Of a DNA stretch of 64,000 nt, positions 54,138 through 63,965 are shown piece by piece. Source of the stretch: an uncultured Desulfobacter sp. (GTDB lineage: Bacteria; Desulfobacterota; Desulfobacteria; Desulfobacterales; Desulfobacteraceae); the NCBI RefSeq assembly GCF_963666145.1, contig NZ_OY762614.1, forward strand, positions 5,508,501 through 5,572,500, in the 5' to 3' direction. Position numbers and translations under genes: made by a program. The notes under the pieces were generated by a model, which saw nothing but the letters and a program-made list of their open reading frames with translations, had not been told where the DNA came from and did not search any database. Numbering within the stretch: the first letter of the stretch is position 1; each line of letters starts with the position of its first letter.

Positions 54138-55110
54138 CGTAACTTACCCTCCGGGAGATTGTTTGGGTTTTGAGCAGAAAATTAACTGCTTTTTCAAAAT
54201 CGGATCTGGCCAGCTGGGCGTCGGGGTTTTCCGGTGTCTTTGGCCGTATCATTTCCGGCATGACGTTCATCATCCATTGCAGGTGGACAGGGTTGGTGAT
54301 CAGGTTCTCTGACAGCCGTATTTTTTCCATGAGGGCAACGGCTTCATCGGGATGGGTCACTGCGTATTGCCAGCCTTCCATGGAGGCATTGACAAAGCGC
54401 TGCACAAGTTTTGGGGCCGTTTTATACGTACGGGCCAGGCAGTAAATTCCATCTTCAGGAAAATCCATGTCAAAATCTTTGAGCCGGAACACGGTGAGTT
54501 CCTCTGCATCAATACCATGGTTGACCAGGGTATTGTATCCATTGTAGTGCATGACCGGGATGATATCCACAGCCCCCTTCAGAAAGAAGCTTATTCCTTC
54601 ATCCACCGAGAAGATTTTTGCCGTGATATTTTGGGTTTTGATAAATCCTAAAGTCTGGGCCCTAAGTACAGTACGCCAGACAGCGATTTTTCTGCCGTTA
54701 AAATCCTGGGGGGTATTGATCCCGGATGTTTTACGGGCGACAAATTCAATGGCACTTCTCTGGAACACCTGGCCGACATTTACGATATCTTCCCCGGATG
54801 CCCTTTTTTCAATGGCCGTCAACAGGTTCATGATGCCGAAATGGCTTTTCCCCCGCACCAGATCGGTAAGAACGTCCTCATTGTAACCGCGTTCCAGGAT
54901 CGTAACATCCAGTCCGTACTTTTCATAAAAGCCCTTCTCTCTGGCCATGTAAAAGCCTGCGAACTGGGGTTGGGGAAGCCACATGGGCATGAAGTTGACT
55001 TTTCTCAGCTCTCCTGCGTGTATGCGCGAACATGCCAGGAGCATCATTATCCAGACCAAAAGGCCCATAACAATCTTGAAATCGCGTTGTGTTCCGGGAT
55101 ACCAGTTCAT
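54115..55110 (-). CDS. NMT1/SsuA-type substrate-binding lipoprotein
   Basis: A 331-residue binding protein. The N-terminal hydrophobic stretch ends with MLLACSR, a lipobox, so it is probably a lipoprotein. The mature part shows the NMT1/THI5/SsuA fold: WLPQPQFAGFYMAREKGFYEK, ERGYNEDVLTDLVRGKSHFGI, and FNGRKIAVWRTVL. Such proteins bind pyrimidine precursors, sulfonates or other small ligands for ABC importers; no permease or ATPase of that type is here. The ATG at 55110 starts 1 base after the SPFH gene's stop. A longer start in the SPFH gene is not credible. Partner cache gene overlaps its end. Confidence 0.75.
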   Translation of the reverse strand: MNWYPGTQRDFKIVMGLLVWIMMLLACSRIHAGELRKVNFMPMWLPQPQFAGFYMAREKGFYEKYGLDVTILERGYNEDVLTDLVRGKSHFGIMNLLTAIEKRASGEDIVNVGQVFQRSAIEFVARKTSGINTPQDFNGRKIAVWRTVLRAQTLGFIKTQNITAKIFSVDEGISFFLKGAVDIIPVMHYNGYNTLVNHGIDAEELTVFRLKDFDMDFPEDGIYCLARTYKTAPKLVQRFVNASMEGWQYAVTHPDEAVALMEKIRLSENLITNPVHLQWMMNVMPEMIRPKTPENPDAQLARSDFEKAVNFLLKTQTISRRVSYDEFYVNH

Positions 55111-55111
55111 A

Positions 55112-55960
55112 TCATGGCTTCCCATCGGCATTGAGAAGCAGGGGAAGTCCCTTGTCCCCGTTGCCCATGATAATAATTTTCGAGTTGGGGGATTTGGCCA
55201 AGTCCTCGGTGACCTCAAGACCCTTCCATTTGAGTACGGGAATGCCTGCAATGTCTTCAAAGGCTTTTATCCCTTCTGCTTCTATGGCCTTGCGTTCCCT
55301 CTCTTTTTTTTCAATGGACAGTCTATAATCATATTCCTGGCTGAGCTGGTCGGCAACCATCTTTTTTTCAATGGAATCGGCAACCGGTTCCGGGAGTATG
55401 ATGCGCTTGATCAGATAATCTTCCAGTACGATATTTCGGGCGAGCATCTTTTTGTTTAGATAGTATTTTATGGACGCCTGGATTACGAGGGTTGAAATTC
55501 TGTAGAGCTGCTCCGGGGGATAATTTCCGATTACGGACATGGATGCGGCTTTGACCTCCGGATCCACAAAGGTCTGGGCATAATTTTCCCCCAGGGTTTT
55601 ATGGATGACGGGAATCCCGTCCTTGATGGGATAAAATCTGAAGGCATAATCCACGGTGATGGTCAGCCCTTCGGTGGTCAAAATCTGCAGCGTGCTGTTC
55701 ATCGTCTGCACACGGGTATTGTATATATACATGACATCCCATGGAAAGATGATGTGCATGCCCTCCCTGTTGATTTCATTGAGCTGTGTGCCACTGAACC
55801 TGGACCATCGCACCCCCTGTTGCCCCGGATAGACTGAAATCACAATATTGTTCCAGAAAAATGCAGTCAGGAACGCAAGGATCAGCAGTGAGACCGTAAT
55901 GCCTATGGTGTGTTCATCCCGCAGATCGGTGATTTTTTTCTTGAGTGTTTGCAAAGCCAT
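55112..55960 (-). CDS. SPFH/prohibitin-type membrane protein
   Basis: An N-terminal TM helix (about 20-40) precedes an SPFH domain (VYPGQQGVRWSRFSGTQL, then EGMHIIFPWDVMYIYNTR and TTEGLTITVDYAFRF), followed by a long helical segment (about 175-235) rich in Glu and Lys, as in prohibitins and stomatins, and a short end. SPFH proteins form oligomers that organise membranes and guard proteases. It lies between the exporter genes and the binding-protein gene, so it could scaffold the exporter or sensor. No NfeD partner gene is adjacent. The role is inferred from position. Confidence 0.8.
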   Translation of the reverse strand: MALQTLKKKITDLRDEHTIGITVSLLILAFLTAFFWNNIVISVYPGQQGVRWSRFSGTQLNEINREGMHIIFPWDVMYIYNTRVQTMNSTLQILTTEGLTITVDYAFRFYPIKDGIPVIHKTLGENYAQTFVDPEVKAASMSVIGNYPPEQLYRISTLVIQASIKYYLNKKMLARNIVLEDYLIKRIILPEPVADSIEKKMVADQLSQEYDYRLSIEKKERERKAIEAEGIKAFEDIAGIPVLKWKGLEVTEDLAKSPNSKIIIMGNGDKGLPLLLNADGKP

Positions 55961-55981
55961 CTGATATTCCTGATTAAGTTC

Positions 55982-57634
55982 TTATGGGCTGTTTTGTCCC
56001 TCGGTCTGAAACGGGGTTCCGGTAATTTCCATTTTGCCTTCATCCATGTGGTATATCCGGTCCGCCGTATGAAACCATCTGTCGTCATGGGTCACGCAGA
56101 TAACTATTTTCCCGCGGTCTTTAAGATCCGGTAACAATTTTTCATAAAAGACCCTCCGAAAGTGGGGATCCTGATCGGCGGCCCATTCGTCCAGTACGAT
56201 CACGGGCTTGTCTTCAAGTTCGGCCACCATGAGTGCCAGTCTTTTACGCTGTCCCGTGGACAGATCTGTGGTGCTGAAAGTATTGTTTTCCACCCTTACC
56301 TTGGCGGAGATTTCCAGCCGACGGAGCAGTTCATCGATTCGCCCTGGGGTCTGGTTGTTGATAGCGTAAATCCGGCTGGAAAGATGAAAGTCACTGAAAA
56401 CGGCACTGATTTTATCCCGGTAGCTTTGACGCTGTTCAATACCAAGGGGGGAACCATTGACAAGAATCTGCCCTGAATCTACCGGGATAAGTCCTGTCAA
56501 TAATCGGAGAAGGGTGGATTTACCCGATCCGTTTCCGCCGGTGATAAAGGTGATCCGGCCAGCCTGAAATGTCGCATCCAATGGGCCTGCGGTAAATAAA
56601 GGATCTCCTTGATCATCGTGATAGGTATGGATGATTTGGCGCAGGCCGATGGATTCAATTCTTTCTTCGAGTATTTCCCGGGTTTCTGCGGCGTTGTCGG
56701 CGGCTGCCGCTGCCAGGATCTCTTCCATTGAGGCGATATGTTCCAGGGCCAGTTCGGCCTGGGTCACCATGGGGGTGGCAAAGGCAACCGTGCATACGGG
56801 TCCTGAAATGAAAAGTACCACAATGGTGGCAGGCATCACAACCTTGTGGAAATCCGGCGCAAAGACCGGTACCACAAAAACGATCAGTCCGGCCAGGGAA
56901 TAGAGCAGGGTTTCTGTGACGGCATAGTTGCGCCCCCACTTTTGTTTGAGCTGCACGTTGTTCTCTGCGGCATCTTTGGAGGCGCCGGCCAGGTGACCGA
57001 CAACGCCCTCTGCCTTTGGACCGTTCATTCGGATCTCTTTAAAGCCTTTTATCAGTTCTGAAAGTCCTTTAAACACGGTTCGTTGTGACGTGTCTGCCTG
57101 CCGCATCAACAGGCGCATGGCTTTTACCCTGGTAAAGTGCAGGGCCACGGCAATGCCGGCGAGGCTGAACGCCAGAACACAGGCCAGCGGGGAGAGCCAG
57201 GCCAGGTATGCCGCAAAAAACACCAGCATCAGCGACTGCTGCAGGCCGATGACCAGTACGGGAAGCACCTGGGAAAGCACCTGGGTATCCTGGGTCAGGA
57301 CGCCCTGGAGTTTGGCGTGGCCGATTTTTTCAATGGTAATCAGGTCGGTTTGACGGACAAGATCAAACAGACGGATGCGAAGGCGGTGAATCAGTTGCTC
57401 GGCGTCCCGGGAGGCTGTCACCAGCGTGTGCGTATGGGTGATATGAAATACGATGACGGTGATGACAAACATGAACATCAGCCTCGGGTTGACCCCATCC
57501 GTGGCCGTGGTCTGGGATACATTGGATATGAGGACCACGAGCACGAGGGTGGAAATCGGAATCAGGGCGTTCATGGCCAGGGTGGCGTTAAAATTATCCG
57601 GAATTTCGCGAACCAGCAGCCTAAGAAGTTTCAT
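55982..57634 (-). CDS. Peptide ABC exporter half-transporter, SyrD/PvdE type (second)
   Basis: An ABC half-transporter with an N-terminal membrane domain of six helices and a C-terminal ATPase. Walker A is GGNGSGKST, the signature is LSTGQRKRLAL, and Walker B is IVLDEWAADQDPHFR. This LDEWAADQDP form is characteristic of the cyclic-peptide/siderophore exporter family (TIGR01194, SyrD, PvdE). It follows the related gene upstream with a 14-base overlap, so the two probably form a heterodimer. The ATG at 57634 is chosen from a GGGAGGG site; an earlier start reaches 57679. Opposing the NRPS operon, it is a good candidate for exporting the peptide. Confidence 0.88.
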   Translation of the reverse strand: MKLLRLLVREIPDNFNATLAMNALIPISTLVLVVLISNVSQTTATDGVNPRLMFMFVITVIVFHITHTHTLVTASRDAEQLIHRLRIRLFDLVRQTDLITIEKIGHAKLQGVLTQDTQVLSQVLPVLVIGLQQSLMLVFFAAYLAWLSPLACVLAFSLAGIAVALHFTRVKAMRLLMRQADTSQRTVFKGLSELIKGFKEIRMNGPKAEGVVGHLAGASKDAAENNVQLKQKWGRNYAVTETLLYSLAGLIVFVVPVFAPDFHKVVMPATIVVLFISGPVCTVAFATPMVTQAELALEHIASMEEILAAAAADNAAETREILEERIESIGLRQIIHTYHDDQGDPLFTAGPLDATFQAGRITFITGGNGSGKSTLLRLLTGLIPVDSGQILVNGSPLGIEQRQSYRDKISAVFSDFHLSSRIYAINNQTPGRIDELLRRLEISAKVRVENNTFSTTDLSTGQRKRLALMVAELEDKPVIVLDEWAADQDPHFRRVFYEKLLPDLKDRGKIVICVTHDDRWFHTADRIYHMDEGKMEITGTPFQTEGQNSP

Positions 57635-59309
57635 CATACCCTCCCGGCTCGATTGCACCGTTGCCTTTTGTCGGATCACCTTGGCAGACTTGTGTCAATT
57701 TGCCTTCGTCAAGATGAAACCGGCGGTCCGCTGCATCATAATAACGGTCATCATGGGTTACGGCAATGATGGTGAGTCCTTTTTCCCTAAGGGCAGGCAG
57801 GATTTCCCGATAGAATTTCTTTCTGAATGGGGCGTCCTGGTCTGCAGCCCATTCATCCAGAACCAGAATGGGGGTGTTTTCAAGCAGCGCTGCCACCAGC
57901 GCAAGGCGTTTTCTCTGTCCGGTCGACAGGTCTGTGCGGGTAAAACCCTGATCCCTGACATCGGCAACATGTGTCATCTCCATCCAATCCATCAGGCGAT
58001 CTGCTTCTGCCAGTTCATCATCTGTCAGGCCGTAAAGCCTTGAAAAAAGGTGAAAGTCCGAGAAAACCGGTGAAATTAAACTGCGATATCCTGCCAGGCG
58101 GGCCGGTGTAATGGCAAGCCCGTCAATGGATAATTTACCCCGTCCGGGGTGATAGAGGCTTGTCAGCAATTTGATAAAGGTGGATTTACCTGCGCCGTTA
58201 CCCCCGCTGATGAACGCCGTCTCTCCCTTTTTGATACAGATATCAATGGGGCCGATGGAAAAGGCGGGTTCTCCCGGTGGGGCTGGAAAGGTGAATTCAA
58301 TGCCTTCCATCCGGATATCTGAAAAATTGGCTGACAGGGGGGCGAAGGTGTCTATACTTCCTTTTTCCTCAAGTGCGGCAAGCTCTTTGTCCAGGGCCAG
58401 CATACGTCCGGCTGCAGCTTCTGTGGCACGCAGCACCGCAAGGGACTGCATAAGTCCGAAAATCGGCGTGGCCAGGAAAAGAACGGCGGCTGAAATTTTA
58501 ACCAGGTTCAAGCTGACCGTGGGCGCGTAGAGGGGTACGATAAAAAGCACCACCCCCAGCATGACGTTAAAGGTCGTTTCTCCAAAGACGAATTGCTGCC
58601 AGGTGTGCTGGTGAACTGTGCTGCAGGCGTTGGCTGTTTCAAGAGACTGGGTTTCAAAGCCCTGGTTGATGGCGTTGCTGCGAACGCTGCACAACCGCTG
58701 TTCCTTGAACCCATCAAAGAGATCCGAGACGTAGTCGAACAACAGCGCTTCATGGTTCCCCATGGTGGCACGCGTATGTTCCAGGGTTTTTCCCAGGTGG
58801 AAATAAAACAGGGATGCGGCAATCATCATTCCGGACAGAAGCAGGAAGGCGACCATTGAAATGGTGGCAATATAGACCAGGATCATCAGGATCAGAATGA
58901 CGGACCTCAGGGCCTGGGCAATGTATTGGGAATTCGCGGAAATGACTTTACAGTTTTGCGTGATACTTTCGTACAACCGGCTTCGGCCAAAATGTTCCAG
59001 TTCCCAGAGATCTGCATGTCTCAGACGTTGAATCAAGGCCATCCGGATCCGGTTTACAGCCTTCTCCAGGTCTGCGGCCAGACGTGCGATCATGGTACTT
59101 TCTGCTGTGACGTATATCAATGCGCCGGCCACAAAGATCATGGCCAGGCGAACGTCTACGAACGCCTCTTTCTTGTCGTGGATGGTTTTTGCCGCATAGG
59201 TAATCACCGCCAGGACAACAGTCGTGCCCAGGGCGGACGCTGCAGCATAGCCCATGAGTCTGTGCAGTGGTTTCTCTTTTGAAACGTTCAGGAACAAAAG
59301 CAGGTTCAT
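57621..59309 (-). CDS. Peptide ABC exporter half-transporter, SyrD/PvdE type (first)
   Basis: A 562-residue half-transporter with six membrane helices (about 15-300) and an ATPase domain. Walker A is GGNGAGKST, signature LSTGQRKRLAL, Walker B LVLDEWAADQDAPFR, and the final HDDRYYDAADRRFHLDEGK. The sequence is related to the next gene but clearly distinct, which supports a heterodimeric exporter after a gene duplication. It heads the minus-strand operon of six genes. Substrate inferred from neighbours. Confidence 0.88.
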   Translation of the reverse strand: MNLLLFLNVSKEKPLHRLMGYAAASALGTTVVLAVITYAAKTIHDKKEAFVDVRLAMIFVAGALIYVTAESTMIARLAADLEKAVNRIRMALIQRLRHADLWELEHFGRSRLYESITQNCKVISANSQYIAQALRSVILILMILVYIATISMVAFLLLSGMMIAASLFYFHLGKTLEHTRATMGNHEALLFDYVSDLFDGFKEQRLCSVRSNAINQGFETQSLETANACSTVHQHTWQQFVFGETTFNVMLGVVLFIVPLYAPTVSLNLVKISAAVLFLATPIFGLMQSLAVLRATEAAAGRMLALDKELAALEEKGSIDTFAPLSANFSDIRMEGIEFTFPAPPGEPAFSIGPIDICIKKGETAFISGGNGAGKSTFIKLLTSLYHPGRGKLSIDGLAITPARLAGYRSLISPVFSDFHLFSRLYGLTDDELAEADRLMDWMEMTHVADVRDQGFTRTDLSTGQRKRLALVAALLENTPILVLDEWAADQDAPFRKKFYREILPALREKGLTIIAVTHDDRYYDAADRRFHLDEGKLTQVCQGDPTKGNGAIEPGGYDETS

Positions 59310-59762
59310 CTCCGGCCCCTGGACACATATATACGGCCCGCAAGGCCCATGTTGAATATCATTTTTTTTGGCTCATTTTTGGTTTTTAAGAACGTTTGTG
59401 TGGTCTATACTGAATTTTCAACATGCGTTGTAGGCTGGGCCTTGTTGTTGCTAAACCAGGTCGGCCCATGGGTGAACTGAATAGCCCAAACAATAGAATA
59501 GCCTAAAAACTAAACCATTATTCAACAGACATTTGTTCGTAGTATAAGTTTTTATAGTTACAATAATATCACGATTAGAGAAAGAACTTTTTTACAAGTT
59601 TGCCTTGCTGTCACCTGATCAAGCGTCATATTTTCCACTTTTGTTTTTTGCCAAACAGTTCTGTCCATAATATTTATCTTTGAAAGAAAAACTTGTACTA
59701 TCCGGGGCAATGGCTGATATCATATTTGTATAAGGTTTTACATCTGCTGCCAAGGAGTTAAT
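59310..59762. other. Divergent intergenic region, exporter and nucleoside transporter promoters
   Basis: No gene is supported in this 453-base, AT-rich region. A short hairpin-forming inverted repeat (TGGGCC at about 59437 with GGCCCA at about 59464) lies within it. A possible promoter reads TTGTAC then TATCAT with 19 bases between, about 50-90 bases before the plus-strand gene, but this is weak. The region must also drive the exporter operon. Confidence 0.35.
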
Positions 59763-61001
59763 ATGGTTCAAAGTGTTCTGGGTCTGTTTGTGTTTTTAGG
59801 TGTCGCCGTTTTATTGAGCGAGAATAGAAAAAAGATATCTGTCAGGCTGGTCGTTTCGGCGATATTACTGCAACTTGTGCTGGGCGCGGTGACGCTGAAA
59901 TTTGCATGGATACGCCATGGTTTTCTGTATTTAAACGGATTGGTGACAGCGCTCTCAAAGGCCACTGCCGAAGGGACGGCCATGGTATTCGGATACATTG
60001 GCGGCGGCACACTGCCTTTCCAGGAATCCTATCCAGGCGCGTCGTTTATCCTTGCGTTTCAATCCCTGCCGTTAATTTTGGTGATGAGTGCGCTGTCTGC
60101 GTTGCTGTTTTATTGGAAAATTATTCCTTTTGTGGTGCGTTTTTTCAGTGTGGTTTTAAATAAGACCCTGGGCACCGGCGGGGCCGAGGGCATCGGGATA
60201 TCCGCCAATATTTTTGTGGGCATGGTGGAGGCACCGTTGCTGGTCAAGCCGTATTTAGCAACCATGACCCGCAGTGAGCTGTTTACATTAATGACCTGCG
60301 GCATGGCCACCATTGCAGGCACGGTCATGGTGCTTTACGCCACAATTCTCAAGCCTGTGATCCCAGGTATTTTAGGTCATATCCTGACCGCCTCCATTAT
60401 CAGCGCACCGGCTGCGATTTTAATTTCAAAGGTCATGATCCCTGAAACTAAGGACGTAACCGAAGGCAAGCTGTCCACACCAACGGTGTACAAGAACGTC
60501 ATGGACGCCGTTACCAAAGGCACGGTGTCCGGCATTGATCTTATGATTAATATTGTGGCCATGATCATTGTTCTTGTGGCTATGGTGAGTCTGATCAACA
60601 TGACCCTTGGGCTTATGCCGCTGTTCAAAGGGGAGCCGTTTACGTTGCAGCGGATTTTAGGCTGGATCATGGCACCTGCAACATGGATGATGGGCATTCC
60701 CTGGGCCGAAGCCCCTGCCACCGGCGCTTTGATGGGAACCAAAACCATTCTCAACGAATTTATCGCTTACCTTGATCTGACCCGTTTGCCCGAAGGTGCC
60801 ATCAGTGACCGCAGCCGCATCATTATTTCCTATGCCATGTGCGGTTTTGCAAATCCCGGCAGCCTGGGGATCATGATCGGTGGTATGGGGGGCATGGCAC
60901 CGGAAAGAAGGGATGAAATCGTGGCCTTAGGACTTCGGTCCATTGTTGCCGGAACTTTGGCCACATGCATGACCGGCGCTGTTGCCGGGATGTTCTTATG
61001 A
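59763..61001 (+). CDS. NupC-type concentrative nucleoside transporter
   Basis: A 412-residue inner-membrane protein of the CNT family with about 8-10 helices. Conserved blocks: GGGTLPFQESYPGASFILAFQSLP, NIFVGMVEAPLLVKPYLATMTRSELF (the G-x-x-EAPL substrate motif), MATIAGTVMVLYA, GALMGTKTILNEFIAY, and a final SIVAGTLATCMTGAVAG. It would take up nucleosides by proton or sodium symport. It has an AAGGAG site before the ATG. No nucleoside-catabolic genes are adjacent in the window, so the gene stands alone. Confidence 0.88.
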   Translation: MVQSVLGLFVFLGVAVLLSENRKKISVRLVVSAILLQLVLGAVTLKFAWIRHGFLYLNGLVTALSKATAEGTAMVFGYIGGGTLPFQESYPGASFILAFQSLPLILVMSALSALLFYWKIIPFVVRFFSVVLNKTLGTGGAEGIGISANIFVGMVEAPLLVKPYLATMTRSELFTLMTCGMATIAGTVMVLYATILKPVIPGILGHILTASIISAPAAILISKVMIPETKDVTEGKLSTPTVYKNVMDAVTKGTVSGIDLMINIVAMIIVLVAMVSLINMTLGLMPLFKGEPFTLQRILGWIMAPATWMMGIPWAEAPATGALMGTKTILNEFIAYLDLTRLPEGAISDRSRIIISYAMCGFANPGSLGIMIGGMGGMAPERRDEIVALGLRSIVAGTLATCMTGAVAGMFL

Positions 61002-61464
61002 CATTTAAACAGCTTGGCGTAATTTTGGAAGGGCTTTTTTTGTCCGGTAGTTTAAATTCAACTGCTGTCATCAATATTTAGAGTAGTTAACGCCTCTTTA
61101 ATAGTTGCTTTGGGGTTTAATAATGGAAGAGCGTTTAATCGATTGTTGCATACCAATACAAACCCATCTAACCTAATCTTTCTCCAGTAGAGAGATAGCG
61201 AGTTGTTTTTCAACTATTTGGATCAAATTTTATTCTGCAACATTAAATAAACAGGAAGAGCCTCAAACCCCTGTTTTTTTCAGAATCCTGAACTTTGATC
61301 CGTTACGGTAACACTCAGGCTTGTTGCGCCTCTTCTTTTACTTTCCTTGCGAAATTCGTCAACACGCAAACTGCCAATTAAATTGATTGTCCTTCTGCAA
61401 ACGATCTGCCCTGCGCCAGGAAAAAGGCGCAGGGCAATATGATATGCAAACTTATGTATATAAG
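61002..61464. other. Intergenic region between convergent genes
   Basis: A 463-base region between the NupC gene (plus) and tctC (minus). No coding region is supported. Its end near 61408 holds a strong hairpin terminator, listed separately. The rest, from about 61020 to 61390, has no feature I can recognise. Confidence 0.4.
61408..61435. terminator. Hairpin terminator after tctC
   Basis: A perfect 10-bp stem, arms GCCCTGCGCC and GGCGCAGGGC, with an 8-base loop, lies about 30 bases after the tctC stop on the minus strand. A following T tract is poor. It may also stop NupC transcripts. Confidence 0.65.
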
Positions 61465-62412
61465 CTATTTGGACATCAGTCTTTTGATATTCTTTCCATT
61501 TTTATCAGATTCATGTTTTACAAAAGCTTTGGTCTCGTCCATCCCTAAGTAGCCTGGGGCTAGGCTGAGCCGTTTCAGGCTTTCAATGAAGCTCGAAGAT
61601 TTCATTGCCTCTTTCATGGACGTGCTGACGACATTCAGGATATCAGCCGGGACCTTTTTGGGTGCCACCAGAACCATCCACTGGCTGTAAAAGACTTCTT
61701 TCCCCGATTCGGAAATAGAGGGCAGGTCCGGCAGCAGGGGAGAACGATCTTTGTCCAGAAGGGCCAGGGCCTTGACATCAAATTTGGTCAGGGCACCGGC
61801 AGTGGTGGTATATACCTGGGCCCGGTTGCCTGCAATGGCCTGAAAGGCACCAGTATCGTCGTTAAAGGGAACGTGTCTGACTTGGACACCGTATGCGTCG
61901 GTCAGTTCTTTGTAGGCAAAAAAAGGAACGCTACCCACACCCGAGGATGCCCAAAAGTATTTTTTAGGTGAGGCCTTCATGTCATTGATCATATCACTGA
62001 AGGTGTTCCAGGGGGCGTCTTTGGCAACGTAGACCAGATAGGGCGAGTTGATGATCCGGCCCACATAGGAAAAGGAATCGATGGTGTAGGGAATCTTTCT
62101 CATATGAGGGTGCATTGCAAGGGGGCCACTGGGAATGACGCCCAGGGTGTATCCGTCGGGTTTCGCCGCCAGCAACTCCTTGCATCCGATCATGCCGGAA
62201 GCACCTGCGATATTCTGGACCACTACATTCTGCCCCATCACCGTTTTTAGTTCCGCAGCCAGAAGCCGGGCACTGAGATCGGTTTCGCCACCTGCGTTAA
62301 ACGGGACGATAATTTTAATTGGTTTTTCGGGATAGCCTGCAAATGCGGGGGTAAAAAGGGCTGCCAAGGCAACCAGCACAATAAGTACCGAAGATAATAT
62401 TTTTTTTTCCAT
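61465..62412 (-). CDS. Tripartite tricarboxylate transporter substrate-binding protein (TctC/Bug)
   Basis: A 315-residue periplasmic binding protein with a signal peptide (cut near FAGYP, about residue 25). The start of the mature protein, GYPEKPIKIIVPFNAGGETDLSARLLA, is the Bug/TctC signature, followed by NIAGASGMIGCKELLAAKPDGYTLG. Such proteins bind tricarboxylates or other organic acids for a TctAB permease. It overlaps the stop of tctA by one base (TAATG), so the genes are coupled. The ligand cannot be told. Confidence 0.88.
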   Translation of the reverse strand: MEKKILSSVLIVLVALAALFTPAFAGYPEKPIKIIVPFNAGGETDLSARLLAAELKTVMGQNVVVQNIAGASGMIGCKELLAAKPDGYTLGVIPSGPLAMHPHMRKIPYTIDSFSYVGRIINSPYLVYVAKDAPWNTFSDMINDMKASPKKYFWASSGVGSVPFFAYKELTDAYGVQVRHVPFNDDTGAFQAIAGNRAQVYTTTAGALTKFDVKALALLDKDRSPLLPDLPSISESGKEVFYSQWMVLVAPKKVPADILNVVSTSMKEAMKSSSFIESLKRLSLAPGYLGMDETKAFVKHESDKNGKNIKRLMSK

Positions 62413-63955
62413 TACTCCTCCTCTATCTTTGGATTATTAAAAAAACGATTTTGCTTTTTTTCTTTTATGGTTTGGGACAAGGATCTGATTATGGGAATCA
62501 GCAAAAAAATCAACGCGACGGAAAAGAGGACCATAGCGATGGGGGAGGTGCCGATGTATTGGATGACGGACATATCTCCCTTGTAAACCGCAGCCTGCCC
62601 CAGGCGGTACTCAAGTTCCGGTCCCAAAACATACCCGATAATCAGTGGGGTGATGGGAAAGCCGCCGATACGCAGGGAAAACGCGCAGATCCCAATGGCA
62701 AGGGCCACCGGGATGTCGAATACATTTCCTCTGGGAAGGTAGACCCCGACCAGTGAGCAAACCACAACCAGGCCCAGCAACACCGGTGCGGAGAGCTTGA
62801 TCAGGTATCCGAAGCATTTTACCGTTAAAATAGCTGCAGGAATGAGCAGCAGGTTGGCCAGGATTAGATTAATGAAGGCCGAATAGACCACTTCCGGATG
62901 GTCGGCCATGAGCCTGACCCCGGGGGTGATGCCGTGGAGGGTCAGGGTGGCCAGCATCAGGGCGGCAACCGGCTCTCCGGGAATGCCTAAGGCCAAAGTG
63001 GGAATCAGGGCGCCCCCTGTCACGGCGTTGTTGCTGGACTCTGCGGCAATGAGACCGTCGGGTTCCCCCTGGCCGAATCGGTTTCCGTTTTTCGATGACC
63101 GTCGCCCCACGGTGTAGGCGATAAATGTCGCGGCTGTTGCCCCTGTACCCGGCAGGGTTCCCAGGCCCACTCCGATGAGTGAAGAGCGGATAAGCCCCTG
63201 GATTCGGCCCTTCCATTCCTTGAGGCCCGGAAAGCGGATCTGGGTACATTTAATGGGCGTAACCTCTTTGTTGGTTTTTAGCTCATAGATCCGAAAGAAG
63301 ACTTCGGCAAGGGGAAATACCCCCACAACGACCGGCATCAGGGCAATGCCCGCCACAAGGTTGTCGCTGCCAAAGGCAAAGCGGATTTCTCCGCTTATGG
63401 GATCAGAGCCAACGGTGGCGATGAAAAGCCCGAGCACACCCATAAGCATGCCCTTGAGTTGGTTGCCCTCGGAAAGACTTGAGATGCAGGCAAGGCCCAT
63501 GCAAATCAGGCCGCAGATATTTCTAAGGGGCCACCGTATTTAACCGATAGTTTGGCAAGTTGTGGAGCTGCAACAATAAGAAAGAGGCAGGAGATCAGAC
63601 CACCGACCACCGAAGAGATCGTGACCCACCCAAGCGCCTTGTCCGCCCGACCGGCCCTCGCCATGGGATAACCGTCCATACCGGTAGCAGCAGACTGGGG
63701 GGTGCCGGGAGTATTGAGCAGGACCGCCGATATGGAGCCGCCGTAAACCGAAGATGCGTAGACTCCGAGTAGAAGTGCGATGGCAGGCACATTGTCCATG
63801 GCAAGGGTGAATGGGATACAGACCGTGATGGCAACGGCCGTTCCAAGGCCGGGCAGGGCTCCGACCACGGCTCCGAAAAGAACCCCTATGGCCAGCATCA
63901 TAAGAGCCTCAATCGAGAGAGACATGGATGCGGCCGACAGAATATTATCCAACAT
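62412..63955 (-). pseudogene. tctA: TctA-type permease, frameshifted
   Basis: The two halves of a TctA permease are in different frames. The N-terminal half (63506-63955, 149 residues; ALPGLGTAVAITVCIPFTLAM, then SAVLLNTPGTPQSAATGMDG) ends with KYGGPLEISAA and a stop. The C-terminal half (62412-63500; LACISSLSEGNQLKG, GTLPGTGATAATFIAYTVG, TLALGIPGEPVAALMLA) continues the family right after. Adding one C in the GGCC run near 63517 joins them in one frame of about 510 residues, the normal TctA length. Either a real disrupting mutation or a sequencing error. If real, the organic-acid importer is lost while tctC remains. Confidence 0.7.
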
Positions 63956-63965
63956 GACTATCTCC

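Noticed and set aside
59437..59469. Hairpin TGGGCC/GGCCCA as a further copy of the palindromic repeat
   Set aside because: It shares an ATGGGTGAA stretch but lacks the core and the outer arms.
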